Source: Anaerolineae bacterium
GTDB taxonomy: Bacteria; Chloroflexota; Anaerolineae; Aggregatilineales; JAFGMM01
Reading direction: 5' to 3'
NCBI GenBank assembly: GCA_027494055.1
Contig: JAOSJO010000001.1
Location: forward strand, 911,005-975,004
Length of the DNA stretch: 64,000 bases
A model generated the notes under the pieces. It saw nothing but the letters and a program-made list of their open reading frames with translations, was not told where the DNA came from and searched no databases. This document shows, piece after piece, positions 19,667-27,182 of the stretch. The stretch's first letter is position 1, and every line of letters begins with the position of its first letter. A program made the translations under genes and the position numbers.

Positions 19667-20662
19667 TCACGCCTCTCCCTCGACCGCGCCGCTCACAACC
19701 TGTGCCCCGGTGGGCAGGCCGCCCAGGGGTCTGGCTGCGCGCACGGCGTTGCGGATGGCGCGCTCGGTCGCTTCGGCGGCGTATGCACCCACGAGGTTGA
19801 CGTCGCCGCGCACCTTCCCGGTGGCGAGCGCGAAGAGCGTGTCGCCGTCGAACATGGTGTGCGCGGGGCGGATGGCGCGCGCCAGCCCGTCCTGCGCCAT
19901 CTGGGCCATCTTGTTTGCCTCTTCTTTGGTGAACCGGGCGTTCGTCGCCACCACGCCGATCACGGTGCTGCTGGCGAACCGCATGATCTGTTTGCCGACG
20001 AAGCTCTTGAGGGTGTCCATTATATTGGTGAACTGCTTGCCGCCCGGCGGACGCCGCGCGCCCGCGATGATCTGGCCGCCGTAGTCCACCACGTCGCCGA
20101 AGGCGTTGACCGCCACCAGCGCGCCCACCACCAGCCCGCCGCCGAGGTCGGCGCTGGCGGCGCCGATCCCGCTCTTGGTGGCGAAGCGCACGCCGAACAG
20201 CTTGCCCACGGTCGCGCCCATGCCCGCGCCCACGCAGCCCTGCGCGACGGGACCGCTGCCCGCCGCCGCGCACGCGCGGTAGCCCATCTCGGCGTCGGGG
20301 CGCACGTCGGCGCGCCCCACGTCAAGGTCGAAGAGGATCGCGCCGGGCACAATCGGCACCTTGCCCACGCGCACGTCGAAGCCGACGTTCTGCTCCTCAA
20401 GGAAACGCATCACGCCGGCGGCGGCGTCGAGGCCGTAGGCGCTCCCGCCAGCGAGCAGGACGGCGTGCGCCTCCTGCACCATGTGCATTGGGCGCAGCAG
20501 GTCGGTCTCGCGCGTGCCGGGCGCGCCGCCGCGCTGGTCCACGCCGGCAACGGCCCCCTCCCGGCACAGGACCACGGTGCAGCCCGTGAGCGCCGCCTCG
20601 TCGTGCGCGTGCCCGACTTCGATGCCGGGCACGTCGGTCAGTGCGTTATGCGTCGCCGCCAT
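19667..20662 (-). CDS. P1 family peptidase (DmpA/S58 type)
   Basis: A member of the DmpA/BapA N-terminal nucleophile group of aminopeptidases, about 331 residues. Seen features: LTDVPGIEVGHAHDEAALTGCTVV at the start, GGSAYGLDAAAGVMRFLEE, GAILFDLDVGRADVRPD, and the glycine-rich GGGLVVGALVAVNAFGD. The expected self-processing nucleophile lies in the later VIGVVATNARFTKEEANKMA region, where the usual Ser/Thr alignment cannot be fixed by eye. The start MAATHNAL overlaps the end of the upstream gene by 17 nt, so coupling is likely. Physiological substrate unknown. Confidence 0.85.
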   Translation of the reverse strand: MAATHNALTDVPGIEVGHAHDEAALTGCTVVLCREGAVAGVDQRGGAPGTRETDLLRPMHMVQEAHAVLLAGGSAYGLDAAAGVMRFLEEQNVGFDVRVGKVPIVPGAILFDLDVGRADVRPDAEMGYRACAAAGSGPVAQGCVGAGMGATVGKLFGVRFATKSGIGAASADLGGGLVVGALVAVNAFGDVVDYGGQIIAGARRPPGGKQFTNIMDTLKSFVGKQIMRFASSTVIGVVATNARFTKEEANKMAQMAQDGLARAIRPAHTMFDGDTLFALATGKVRGDVNLVGAYAAEATERAIRNAVRAARPLGGLPTGAQVVSGAVEGEA

Positions 20663-20969
20663 CGTCGGCCTCCTCCGGCGGTTCGGAGTCTCCGTCCTCC
20701 AGCCACGCATCCGCGTCGACATCCTCGCCCTCGCCGAAGAGCAGGTCCATCGCCTCTTCGTAGCGCTCGGTCGGCACGATCACCTCGATGCGGCCCAGCG
20801 GCCCCATCGCGAGGCCAATCGCCCGCCCGGCGCTCTCATAGGTCACGGTGGCAGGGATGCCCGCCGTCCGCAGGCGGCCCACCAGGATTTCGCCCTCGGT
20901 CAGCCCCATCACCTGCGCGACGACGGCCCAGTCTGCCGGCCTGTCGAGCGAGAAAGGTTTGTCGTCCAT
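20646..20969 (-). CDS. DUF2007-like small protein
   Basis: A 107-residue cytoplasmic protein. EGEILVGRLRTAGIPATVTYESAG and IEVIVPTERYEEAMDLLFGEGEDV fit the DUF2007 pattern (a short alpha-beta domain that recognises LxxAGI and a later A..LL helix), followed by a strongly acidic tail (EDGDSEPPEEADDGGDA). It lies between the sugar-phosphate transferase and the P1 peptidase on one strand with small gaps or overlaps. Role unknown. Confidence 0.65.
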   Translation of the reverse strand: MDDKPFSLDRPADWAVVAQVMGLTEGEILVGRLRTAGIPATVTYESAGRAIGLAMGPLGRIEVIVPTERYEEAMDLLFGEGEDVDADAWLEDGDSEPPEEADDGGDA

Positions 20970-21019
20970 GCGCGGGATTATGCCACGCGCGGCGCGAAAC
21001 CCCAACCCACGCGGCGCAA

Positions 21020-22463
21020 TCAGTACGCGCCGCGCCCCACGAGCACAATGCCGATGGTGCGGAAGATGATCTGGATGTCGAGCATCAGCGAGTAGTTGCG
21101 GATGTAGAAGAGGTCTTCCTCGGTGTAGAGGTACATCGGGCGGTCCGCACGCCCGCTGATCTGCCACCACCCGGTCATGCCCTGCGGCACCTCGAAGCGC
21201 TTGTACTGCCACGGCTCGTACTTCTCGACCAGCCAGGGCATCTCCGGGCGCGGCCCGACCAGGCTCATCTCGCCACGCAGGACGTTGAAGAGCTGCGGCA
21301 GCTCGTCCAGGCTGGTGCGGCGGAGCCACCGCCCGACGCGCGTAACGCGCGGGTCGTCGGGGTGCTTGTAGATCAGGTGGCCTTCGTCGTCTTCGACGGC
21401 GACCGCCTCCGGCGGGATCGCGTCCGCGCCGCGATGCATCGTGCGGAACTTGTACATGACGAACGGCTTGCGGCCCTCGCCGATGCGCTCCTGGAAATAG
21501 AGGACCGGGCCGGGGCTGTCGAGCCGGATTGCCAGCGCGATGACGGCCATGAGCGGCAGCGCCGGCGCCATGAAGATCAGCGACATCACGATGTCGAAGG
21601 CGCGCTTGATGAGGCGTTGCAGGTCGGTGAGCGCCGGCTCGCGCAGCCCAATGAGGGGCATCCCGCTGAAGTCCTCGACCGTGGTGTGCAGGAAGGCCAG
21701 GTCGGAGTAATCGGGCACGACGCGGATATTGACCGGCAGCGCGTCGAGTGCGCGCACCAGGTCGATCAGGCGTCCCTGGGCGAGGAGCGGCAGCGCCAGC
21801 ACCACCTCGTGGATGTTGTGCTCCGCGATCACGTCGGGCAGGTCGTCAATCGCGCCACGGATGGGCACATCGGGGGAGCGCCTCGCGCCCCGCCTTGCCG
21901 TTGGAGGGCGCGGGCGGCTCCTCCGGGTCGCAGACGAAGCCGACCAGGTACAGCCCGCTCCACGCATAGTTCATCACCATCTCGGCCACGCGGCGCGCCA
22001 CCGCGCCGGTCCCCACCACCAGCACGTTGCGGCTGTCGTAGGTCCGCCCCCCTTGCAGCCGGAAGAACGCGCGCACCGCGACCCGGTGCCCCAGCGTGAG
22101 CGCGATCACCAGGACCGCGAAATAGACCGATTGCAGGCGGGAGTAATCGCGGTAGCTGAAATAGAGCGCGCCGGCAAAGACCAGCACCGCCAGCGCGTTG
22201 CCGGCGAGGAGCGCCTGGATTTCGTCGAGAAGGTGAGACACGCGGCGCGGGTTGTAGACGTTGAGCACGCTGAAGAGGCCGAGCCAGATCACCAGCGCCA
22301 TCAGGTAGACGGGCGCGGGGGTCAGCCAGGCCTGGTCGGGGCCTCCCACGCCCACCATCACGGTGGCGCGCAGCGCCTCGGCGAGCCGCAGCGCCAGGAC
22401 GACGAGCACGGCGTCCGAGCCGATCAAAAAGAGGGTGAAGCTCGCGCTAAACTTGCGTACCAT
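21020..22463 (-). CDS. Polyprenyl-phosphate sugar-1-phosphate transferase (WcaJ/WbaP family), one frameshift
   Basis: Initiating enzyme of surface polysaccharide synthesis, moving a sugar phosphate from a nucleotide sugar to undecaprenyl phosphate. Four or five N-terminal helices (from [12 protein letters not shown]) are followed by a CoA-binding-like Rossmann domain ([17 protein letters not shown]) and the catalytic domain [61 protein letters not shown] and [11 protein letters not shown]. The frame changes at CCCCC near 21873; CCCC restores [15 protein letters not shown]. It overlaps the WecG-type gene by 17 nt, giving a two-gene polysaccharide unit. Confidence 0.93.
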
Positions 22464-23238
22464 CTTCCGTTTCCAGCGTCCACGTCCGCAGGCCAAGCTG
22501 CTGCAACACGATGTTATACACAAACCAGGGGTTGTTGATCAAGTAGCGCCGCCACAGCCGGCGCGGCTCGCGGCCCAGGCGATAGAGCCACTCCAGCCCG
22601 GCGCGCATCATCCAGCGCGGGGCCTGCCGCACCCGCCCGGTGTGGAAGTCGAACGCCGCGCCGACGCCGATCAGTACGGGGGTGTCCAGGTGTGGGCGGC
22701 GGGCGGCCATCCACCGTTCCTGGCGCGGCGCGCCCAGCCCAACCCAAAGGATGTCGGCGCGGGCCGCATTGAGCTGCGCAATCTCGGCGGCCTGCTCCGC
22801 CGGCGCCAACGTGCGGAAGGGCGGCCCGGCGGTCCCGGCCACCTGCAAGCCGGGGAAGCGGTCGGCCATGCGCACCGCCAGCGCCTCCGCGACGCCCGGC
22901 GCGCCGCCGTAGAAGAACGGGCGGTAGCCGCGCTCTGCGGAAAGCGCGCACAGCCCGAGCATCAGGTCTGGGCCGTAGACGCGCGCCACGTGGCTGTGCC
23001 CCGCCCGGCGCGAGAGCCACACCAGCGGCATCCCGTCCGGCGTGACCAGCCCGGCCCGGTTCACCTGCGCCCGCAGCGCGGGGTCGCGGACGCACTCCAT
23101 GACGACGTGGACGTTGGTCACGCACACGTAGTGGCGCTCGCGCCGCTCGATCCAGCCGGCGATGGTCTCCAGCGCCAGCGGCAGGTTCAGGGCGCTGACG
23201 CCAACGCCCAGGATGTTCGTGCGGGGGATCTGCGCCAT
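22447..23238 (-). CDS. WecG/TagA/CpsF family glycosyltransferase
   Basis: A 263-residue peripheral membrane glycosyltransferase of family GT26, which adds the second sugar (often ManNAc-type) to a polyprenyl-linked intermediate. Seen blocks: NILGVGVSALNLPLALETI, VTNVHVVMECVRDPALRAQV, VTPDGMPLVWLSRRAG, the GYRPFFYGGAPGVAEAL nucleotide region and DILWVGLGAPRQERWM, then GVGAAFDFHTGRVRQAPRWM. It acts naturally with the adjoining sugar-phosphate transferase that it overlaps. A basic C-terminal helix region (RLGREPRRLWRRYL) is the usual membrane attachment. Confidence 0.93.
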   Translation of the reverse strand: MAQIPRTNILGVGVSALNLPLALETIAGWIERRERHYVCVTNVHVVMECVRDPALRAQVNRAGLVTPDGMPLVWLSRRAGHSHVARVYGPDLMLGLCALSAERGYRPFFYGGAPGVAEALAVRMADRFPGLQVAGTAGPPFRTLAPAEQAAEIAQLNAARADILWVGLGAPRQERWMAARRPHLDTPVLIGVGAAFDFHTGRVRQAPRWMMRAGLEWLYRLGREPRRLWRRYLINNPWFVYNIVLQQLGLRTWTLETEDGTQV

Positions 23239-23269
23239 CGCTCGCAGCGGCGTGCTCAGGCGGCCCGAC

Positions 23270-23863
23270 TCAGGCGGCCGGCGTCAGCAGGATGTCGCCG
23301 GCGGCGACCGGGTAAGTGTCGGTGCCGGGGATGGGTTGGATGTGGTTCAGCACGGCGAGTTCCCGGTGGCGGTTGGGGTTGCCAAAGAGGGCAAGCGACA
23401 CATCGCGGAGGTTGGCCTGGCCGGGCTGGACGGTGTAGGTGCCGTAGTTGAAGTTCGGGTTGAACGACACCCACATCACACGCGCGCCCATCTCGCTGGA
23501 ATAGATCACGTGCAACAGGTTGCCATACTGGCTCAGCGTCGGGCCGGCGAGAGTCCTGCCCGCGCCGGGGACGATCCTGGGCAGCCCCCAGTTCACGCCG
23601 TCGAAGGCGGACAGGTAGATGTAATTGTCCTCCCCCCGGACGCCGAGGTACAGCCTGTCTTGAAACGTGTTGAGCGCCGGCTGGCTCGGCGTGCGCACGC
23701 CCGGCGCGGAGCCAAGCTCCACCCACTGCCGGCCGTCGAAGCGCAGGATGGTGACTTCGTTGTTGTCGGGCCGCCGGGAGGCCATGTACAGGAAGTTCTT
23801 GAACACGGTCACGTTCGGGTTGAGCGTGGGCGGTGCGGTCAGGTTTCGGATCTGGGTCGCCAT
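23270..23863 (-). CDS. Hypothetical beta-propeller or lectin-like protein
   Basis: An unrecognised 197-residue protein, rich in beta strands and in repeated blades: NNEVTILRFDGRQWVELGS, DNYIYLSAFDGVNWGLPRI, ARVMWVSFNPNFNYGTY and VSLALFGNPNRHRELAVL. The FDG.W pattern recurs and resembles tachylectin, fucolectin or sialidase-type propeller blades. No signal peptide is seen. It sits 40 bp after asnS and 31 bp before the WecG-type gene on the same strand, probably in one transcript. Function not assigned. Confidence 0.6.
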   Translation of the reverse strand: MATQIRNLTAPPTLNPNVTVFKNFLYMASRRPDNNEVTILRFDGRQWVELGSAPGVRTPSQPALNTFQDRLYLGVRGEDNYIYLSAFDGVNWGLPRIVPGAGRTLAGPTLSQYGNLLHVIYSSEMGARVMWVSFNPNFNYGTYTVQPGQANLRDVSLALFGNPNRHRELAVLNHIQPIPGTDTYPVAAGDILLTPAA

Positions 23864-23903
23864 GGGACTCCCTCCCTATCCTCAGCGTGTCCGGTGGGCG
23901 CGG

Positions 23904-25241
23904 TTACGGGTACAGCCGCGTCAGCGTGCGCGGGTAGGGGACGGCCTCGCGGATGTGGCTCAGGCCGCAGACCCACGCCACCATGCGTTCCAGCCCCAGG
24001 CCGAAGCCGGCGTGCGGGACGCCGCCGAAGCGCCGCAGGTCCAGGTACCACGCATAGGCTTCGCGCGGCAGGCCGATCTCGGCCACGCGCTGTTCGAGCA
24101 GCTCAACGTCGAAGATGCGCTCGCTGCCCCCGGTGATCTCGCCGTAGCCCTCCGGCGCGAGCAGATCAACCGAGCGGCACACCTCCGGGCGGCCTTCGAC
24201 GGGCGTCATGTAAAACGCCTTGGCGGCGCTGGGGTAGTGATACACGAACACCGGCTTGTCGAAACTCTCCGCGATGGCGGTTTCGTGCGGCGAGCCGAAG
24301 TCGGTCCCCCACGTCATTTCGAGGAGCGCCTTTTGCTCCGGGTCGTCGGTCTCTTCGCGCCGCTGCTTGAGCAGGTCCAGCGCGTCGTCATAGCTGATGC
24401 GCGGGAAGGGCGGGGTGACGTTCTGGAGCCGGGTCACGTCGCGCCCAATCATCTCCAGCTCTTCGCGGCGCTCCTGGAGCGTGGTCTGGATGATGTAGCT
24501 GATGAACGCCTCCTCCATCGCCATCAGGTCTTCGAGGGTGAAGAAGGCCATCTCCGGCTCGCACATCCAGAACTCCGACAGGTGGCGGCGCGTCTTCGAC
24601 TTCTCGGCGCGGAACGTCGGGCCGAAGCAGTAGACCTTGCCAAAGGCGGCGATGTTGGCCTCGTTGTAGAGCTGCCCGGTCTGCGCGAGATACGCCTGCG
24701 CGCCGAAGTAGTCGATGCCGAAGAGGGTGGTCGTCTCCTCGCCGGCTGCCGGGGAGATGATGGGCGTGTCAACCAGCAGGTAGCCGTGCGCGTCGAGCCA
24801 GTCGCGGATGGTCTTGATGATCGTCGCGCGCACGCGCAGGATGGCCCACTGCCGGGAGGACCGCACCCACAGGTGGCGGTGGTCCATCAGGAACTCGATG
24901 CCGTGCTCTTTGGGCTGGATCGGGTACGGCTCGGCCAACTGGATGACGTGCAGGTCTTTGACGCCGATCTCGAACTTGCCGGGGATGCCCGGCGCGCGCT
25001 CGTCCGCGCGGGCAAGGCCGGTCACGGTCAGGGACGACTCCTGCGTGAGGTTCAGGGCGGCCTCGAAAATCTCCGGCGGCGCTTCTCTCTGGAAGAGCAC
25101 ACACTGCACGATGCCCGTGCCGTCGCGGATCTGCAGGAAGATCAACTTGCCCTTGTGCGTGCTGTTGTAGAGCCAACCGCGTATCGTAACAGTCTGCCCA
25201 TCGTAGTTTGCGATGTCGGCGATCTGGATTACCGGTGTCAA
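23904..25241 (-). CDS. asnS: Asparaginyl-tRNA synthetase
   Basis: Class II synthetase of 445 residues that charges tRNA-Asn. The N-terminal OB-fold anticodon-binding domain (TVTIRGWLYNSTHKGKLIFL) is followed by the catalytic core: PIISPAAGEETTTLFGIDYF, motif 2 FRAEKSKTRRHLSEFWMCEP (about 210-230), and motif 3 GFGLGLERMVAWVCG near the C-terminus. The AGEETTTLF segment and the serine-containing pocket support AsnRS over AspRS, though that split is hard by eye alone. The start is TTG with GGGAGG 6 nt upstream. It heads a long minus-strand run and has its own promoter. Confidence 0.93.
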   Translation of the reverse strand: MTPVIQIADIANYDGQTVTIRGWLYNSTHKGKLIFLQIRDGTGIVQCVLFQREAPPEIFEAALNLTQESSLTVTGLARADERAPGIPGKFEIGVKDLHVIQLAEPYPIQPKEHGIEFLMDHRHLWVRSSRQWAILRVRATIIKTIRDWLDAHGYLLVDTPIISPAAGEETTTLFGIDYFGAQAYLAQTGQLYNEANIAAFGKVYCFGPTFRAEKSKTRRHLSEFWMCEPEMAFFTLEDLMAMEEAFISYIIQTTLQERREELEMIGRDVTRLQNVTPPFPRISYDDALDLLKQRREETDDPEQKALLEMTWGTDFGSPHETAIAESFDKPVFVYHYPSAAKAFYMTPVEGRPEVCRSVDLLAPEGYGEITGGSERIFDVELLEQRVAEIGLPREAYAWYLDLRRFGGVPHAGFGLGLERMVAWVCGLSHIREAVPYPRTLTRLYP

Positions 25242-25276
25242 GGTGGCCTCCCGTCGGGTGCGCGCTGTCGCTGTCG

Positions 25277-25306
25277 ATTTTAACGCCGCCGTGCGCCCTG
25301 GGTCAA
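25277..25306 (-). promoter_or_regulatory. Promoter of asnS
   Basis: On the minus strand TTGACC (25306-25301) and TAAAAT (25282-25277) are separated by 18 nt. Each differs from consensus by one base. The leader to the TTG start at 25241 would be about 30 nt, with no room for a T-box. Confidence 0.7.
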
Positions 25307-25369
25307 GGCGGAGGGAGGCGCGCCGCCCCTGGTACGCGAGGGCCGCATAGCCAATTTCGATGCAGCGGT

Positions 25370-25375
25370 TATAAT
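25370..25375 (+). promoter_or_regulatory. Possible -10 box for the degenerate Nudix gene
   Basis: TATAAT lies 41 nt before the ATG at 25417. There is no matching -35 hexamer at 16-18 nt and no TGn extension, so this is weak support. Confidence 0.35.
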
Positions 25376-25416
25376 GTTAGCGTCGTCTCCGGCGTGAGGA
25401 GGCTCAAAGGCAATTG

Positions 25417-26091
25417 ATGACAGATTCTGGTGAACACGGAGCGCCGGCAGGGGAGCGCAAGCCACAGAAGTGGCCGCTGTGTTCTGATGCGGATGAATTT
25501 CTTTATGCTGAGTCTGAGTTCATTATCACCCGTCACTCGCTCCCGCACCGGGCGGTGTGGGGGATGGTCTACAATCCGGCGGAAGGCCGCTGGCTTATCA
25601 GGCAGACCGACAGTGTCACAGGGTTTTGGGACGTATCCTGCGGCGACCACGTGTTGATTGTTGACAGCCGGCCCGAAAGCTACGACGGCGCCTACGCGCG
25701 CGCGCTGCACGCGCTGTTGGGCCTGGAGACGGCATGGTTCTCCAGGGCGGAAGCGGAGACCGGCGGCATCATGCTGGCAGGCGAACGGATATTGACGATC
25801 GATATGGGCTACTCTAAGGAATACAACTGGACCTTTTCCTGGCAGCGGCGCTCGCTTCATCTTGAGCGCGAGCACGTACACATCTACCTCACCCTGTACG
25901 CTGGCGACGTGGCGGCGGTCTCCGCCGCCAGCCCTGGGGTTTTCGAGTGGGCGAACGCCGAGCGCATCTGGCGCGAGACCGAGACGAGCAACAGCACCAC
26001 GGCGCTCGCCCATGCCTTTGCGCGGTGCCAGCGCTTTGTCAGCCAGGTTGATGTGCGGGTCGGCGATGCCCCGGACGACGCTTCGGAATAG
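25417..26091 (+). CDS. Nudix-fold protein with a degenerate Nudix box
   Basis: About 224 residues. The region from ITRHSLPHRAVWGMVYNPAEG through WLIRQTDSVTGFWDVSCGDHV looks like the start of an IPP-isomerase-type Nudix domain, with HRAV, the strand with the Q-rich cargo site and WDVS.G.HV. The box itself reads ESYDGAYARALHALLGLE where the active consensus is RExxEExG: the metal-binding glutamates are replaced by Ala, His/Ala and Leu. Catalysis by the usual mechanism is therefore unlikely; a binding or regulatory role is possible. AGGAGGCTC stands upstream. A canonical Nudix gene lies 4 kb downstream at 30129. Confidence 0.6.
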   Translation: MTDSGEHGAPAGERKPQKWPLCSDADEFLYAESEFIITRHSLPHRAVWGMVYNPAEGRWLIRQTDSVTGFWDVSCGDHVLIVDSRPESYDGAYARALHALLGLETAWFSRAEAETGGIMLAGERILTIDMGYSKEYNWTFSWQRRSLHLEREHVHIYLTLYAGDVAAVSAASPGVFEWANAERIWRETETSNSTTALAHAFARCQRFVSQVDVRVGDAPDDASE

Positions 26092-26126
26092 GTCCGGTGC
26101 GGCTCAGGGGGGACGTTTGCGCCGAA

Positions 26127-26156
26127 TTGCTGTTCGGGCGCAACATGCACTATCAT
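26127..26156 (+). promoter_or_regulatory. Candidate promoter of the ribokinase operon
   Basis: TTGCTG and TATCAT with an 18-nt spacer. The -10 matches 5 of 6 positions, the -35 only the TTG core. The leader to the rbsK ATG would be about 85 nt. Confidence 0.4.
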
Positions 26157-26247
26157 TGTTCAGGACTTCTGACACCGCTGCATAACGTAATCACCGACAG
26201 ACACCGCCTGCGCCGAAGGGTTTGCCTTTCGCACGAAGGAGCGCGCT

Positions 26248-27174
26248 ATGTCTAACCGAGTGGTTGTGGTGGGGAGCGCCAACACGGACATGGTCGTCCG
26301 CTGTCCCCGCATCCCCGCGCCCGGCGAGACCGTAATCGGCGGCGAATTCATCTCGGTTCCCGGCGGCAAGGGCGCCAACCAGGCTGTCGCCGCGGCGCGC
26401 CTCGGCGCTGAGGTGACGTTGATCGCCCGCATCGGCACGGACATGTTCGGCGATCAGGCGATTGAGGGCTACCGGGCGGAGGGCATCAACGTCGATTCCA
26501 TCGTGCGCGACGTCTCCGCGCCCTCCGGCGTGGCGCTCATCATCGTCGATGAGAAGAACGGCGAGAACAGCATCGCGGTCGCGCCCGGCGCGAACAGCCG
26601 CCTGACCCCGGAGAACATCGGCGCGGCGGAGGCGCTGATCGCCAAGGCTGACGTGATGCTGTTGCAGTTGGAAGTCCCGCTGGAGACCGTCGCCGCCGCA
26701 GTGCGCATCGCGCGGCGGCAGGACGTGCTCGTGATTCTCAATCCCGCGCCCGCGCCGACCCTGGACCTCCCCCAGGGGTTGCTGGAGAGCGTTGACGTGC
26801 TGACCCCCAACGAGTTCGAGGCGCGCCGCGTGACCGGCATGAACAGCAACGCCACGCACGAAGCGGTGGCGGCGGCGCTTCTGGAGCGGGGCGTCAAGAC
26901 GGTGGTGATGACGCTGGGCGCGAACGGCGCGCTCGTCGCCAACGCGCAGGGCATGACGCACGTGCCGGCGTTCAAGGTCAACCCGGTGGACACCACCGCC
27001 GCCGGGGATGGGTTCAACGCCGGCCTTGCCGTCGCCCTCTCCTACGATGCGGATGACTTGCTCGGCGCGACGCGCTACGCGAACGCCGTCGGCGCGCTCA
27101 CGACCACGCGCATGGGCGCGCAGCCGTCGCTGCCCACCGCCGCCTCCGTCGAAGCGCTCTTGACCAGCGAGTAA
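26248..27174 (+). CDS. rbsK: Ribokinase / PfkB-family sugar kinase
   Basis: Phosphorylates ribose or a related sugar with ATP. At 308 residues it has the ribokinase pattern throughout: VVVVGSANTDMVVRCPRIPAPGETV, GGKGANQAVAAARLGAEV (PfkB signature 1, about residue 41), NPAPA, TPNEFEA and DTTAAGDGFNAGLAVAL (signature 2, catalytic Asp about 253, anion hole GDGF). GAAGGAGC precedes the ATG. The next gene starts 9 nt later, so it is in an operon with the GH38 protein. No ribose transporter is nearby, so the substrate is uncertain. Confidence 0.93.
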   Translation: MSNRVVVVGSANTDMVVRCPRIPAPGETVIGGEFISVPGGKGANQAVAAARLGAEVTLIARIGTDMFGDQAIEGYRAEGINVDSIVRDVSAPSGVALIIVDEKNGENSIAVAPGANSRLTPENIGAAEALIAKADVMLLQLEVPLETVAAAVRIARRQDVLVILNPAPAPTLDLPQGLLESVDVLTPNEFEARRVTGMNSNATHEAVAAALLERGVKTVVMTLGANGALVANAQGMTHVPAFKVNPVDTTAAGDGFNAGLAVALSYDADDLLGATRYANAVGALTTTRMGAQPSLPTAASVEALLTSE

Positions 27175-27182
27175 GGTCTGAT

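Noticed and set aside
19187-22099. A 970-codon open frame on the plus strand
   Set aside because: It is antisense to four motif-bearing minus-strand genes (repeat lipoprotein, P1 peptidase, DUF2007, sugar-phosphate transferase); its Arg/His/Pro-rich translation has no domains.
23904-25241. Reading asnS as an aspartyl-tRNA synthetase
   Set aside because: The core AGEETTTLF and motif 2 FRAEKSKTRRHLSEF fit AsnRS better, although the two families are close.
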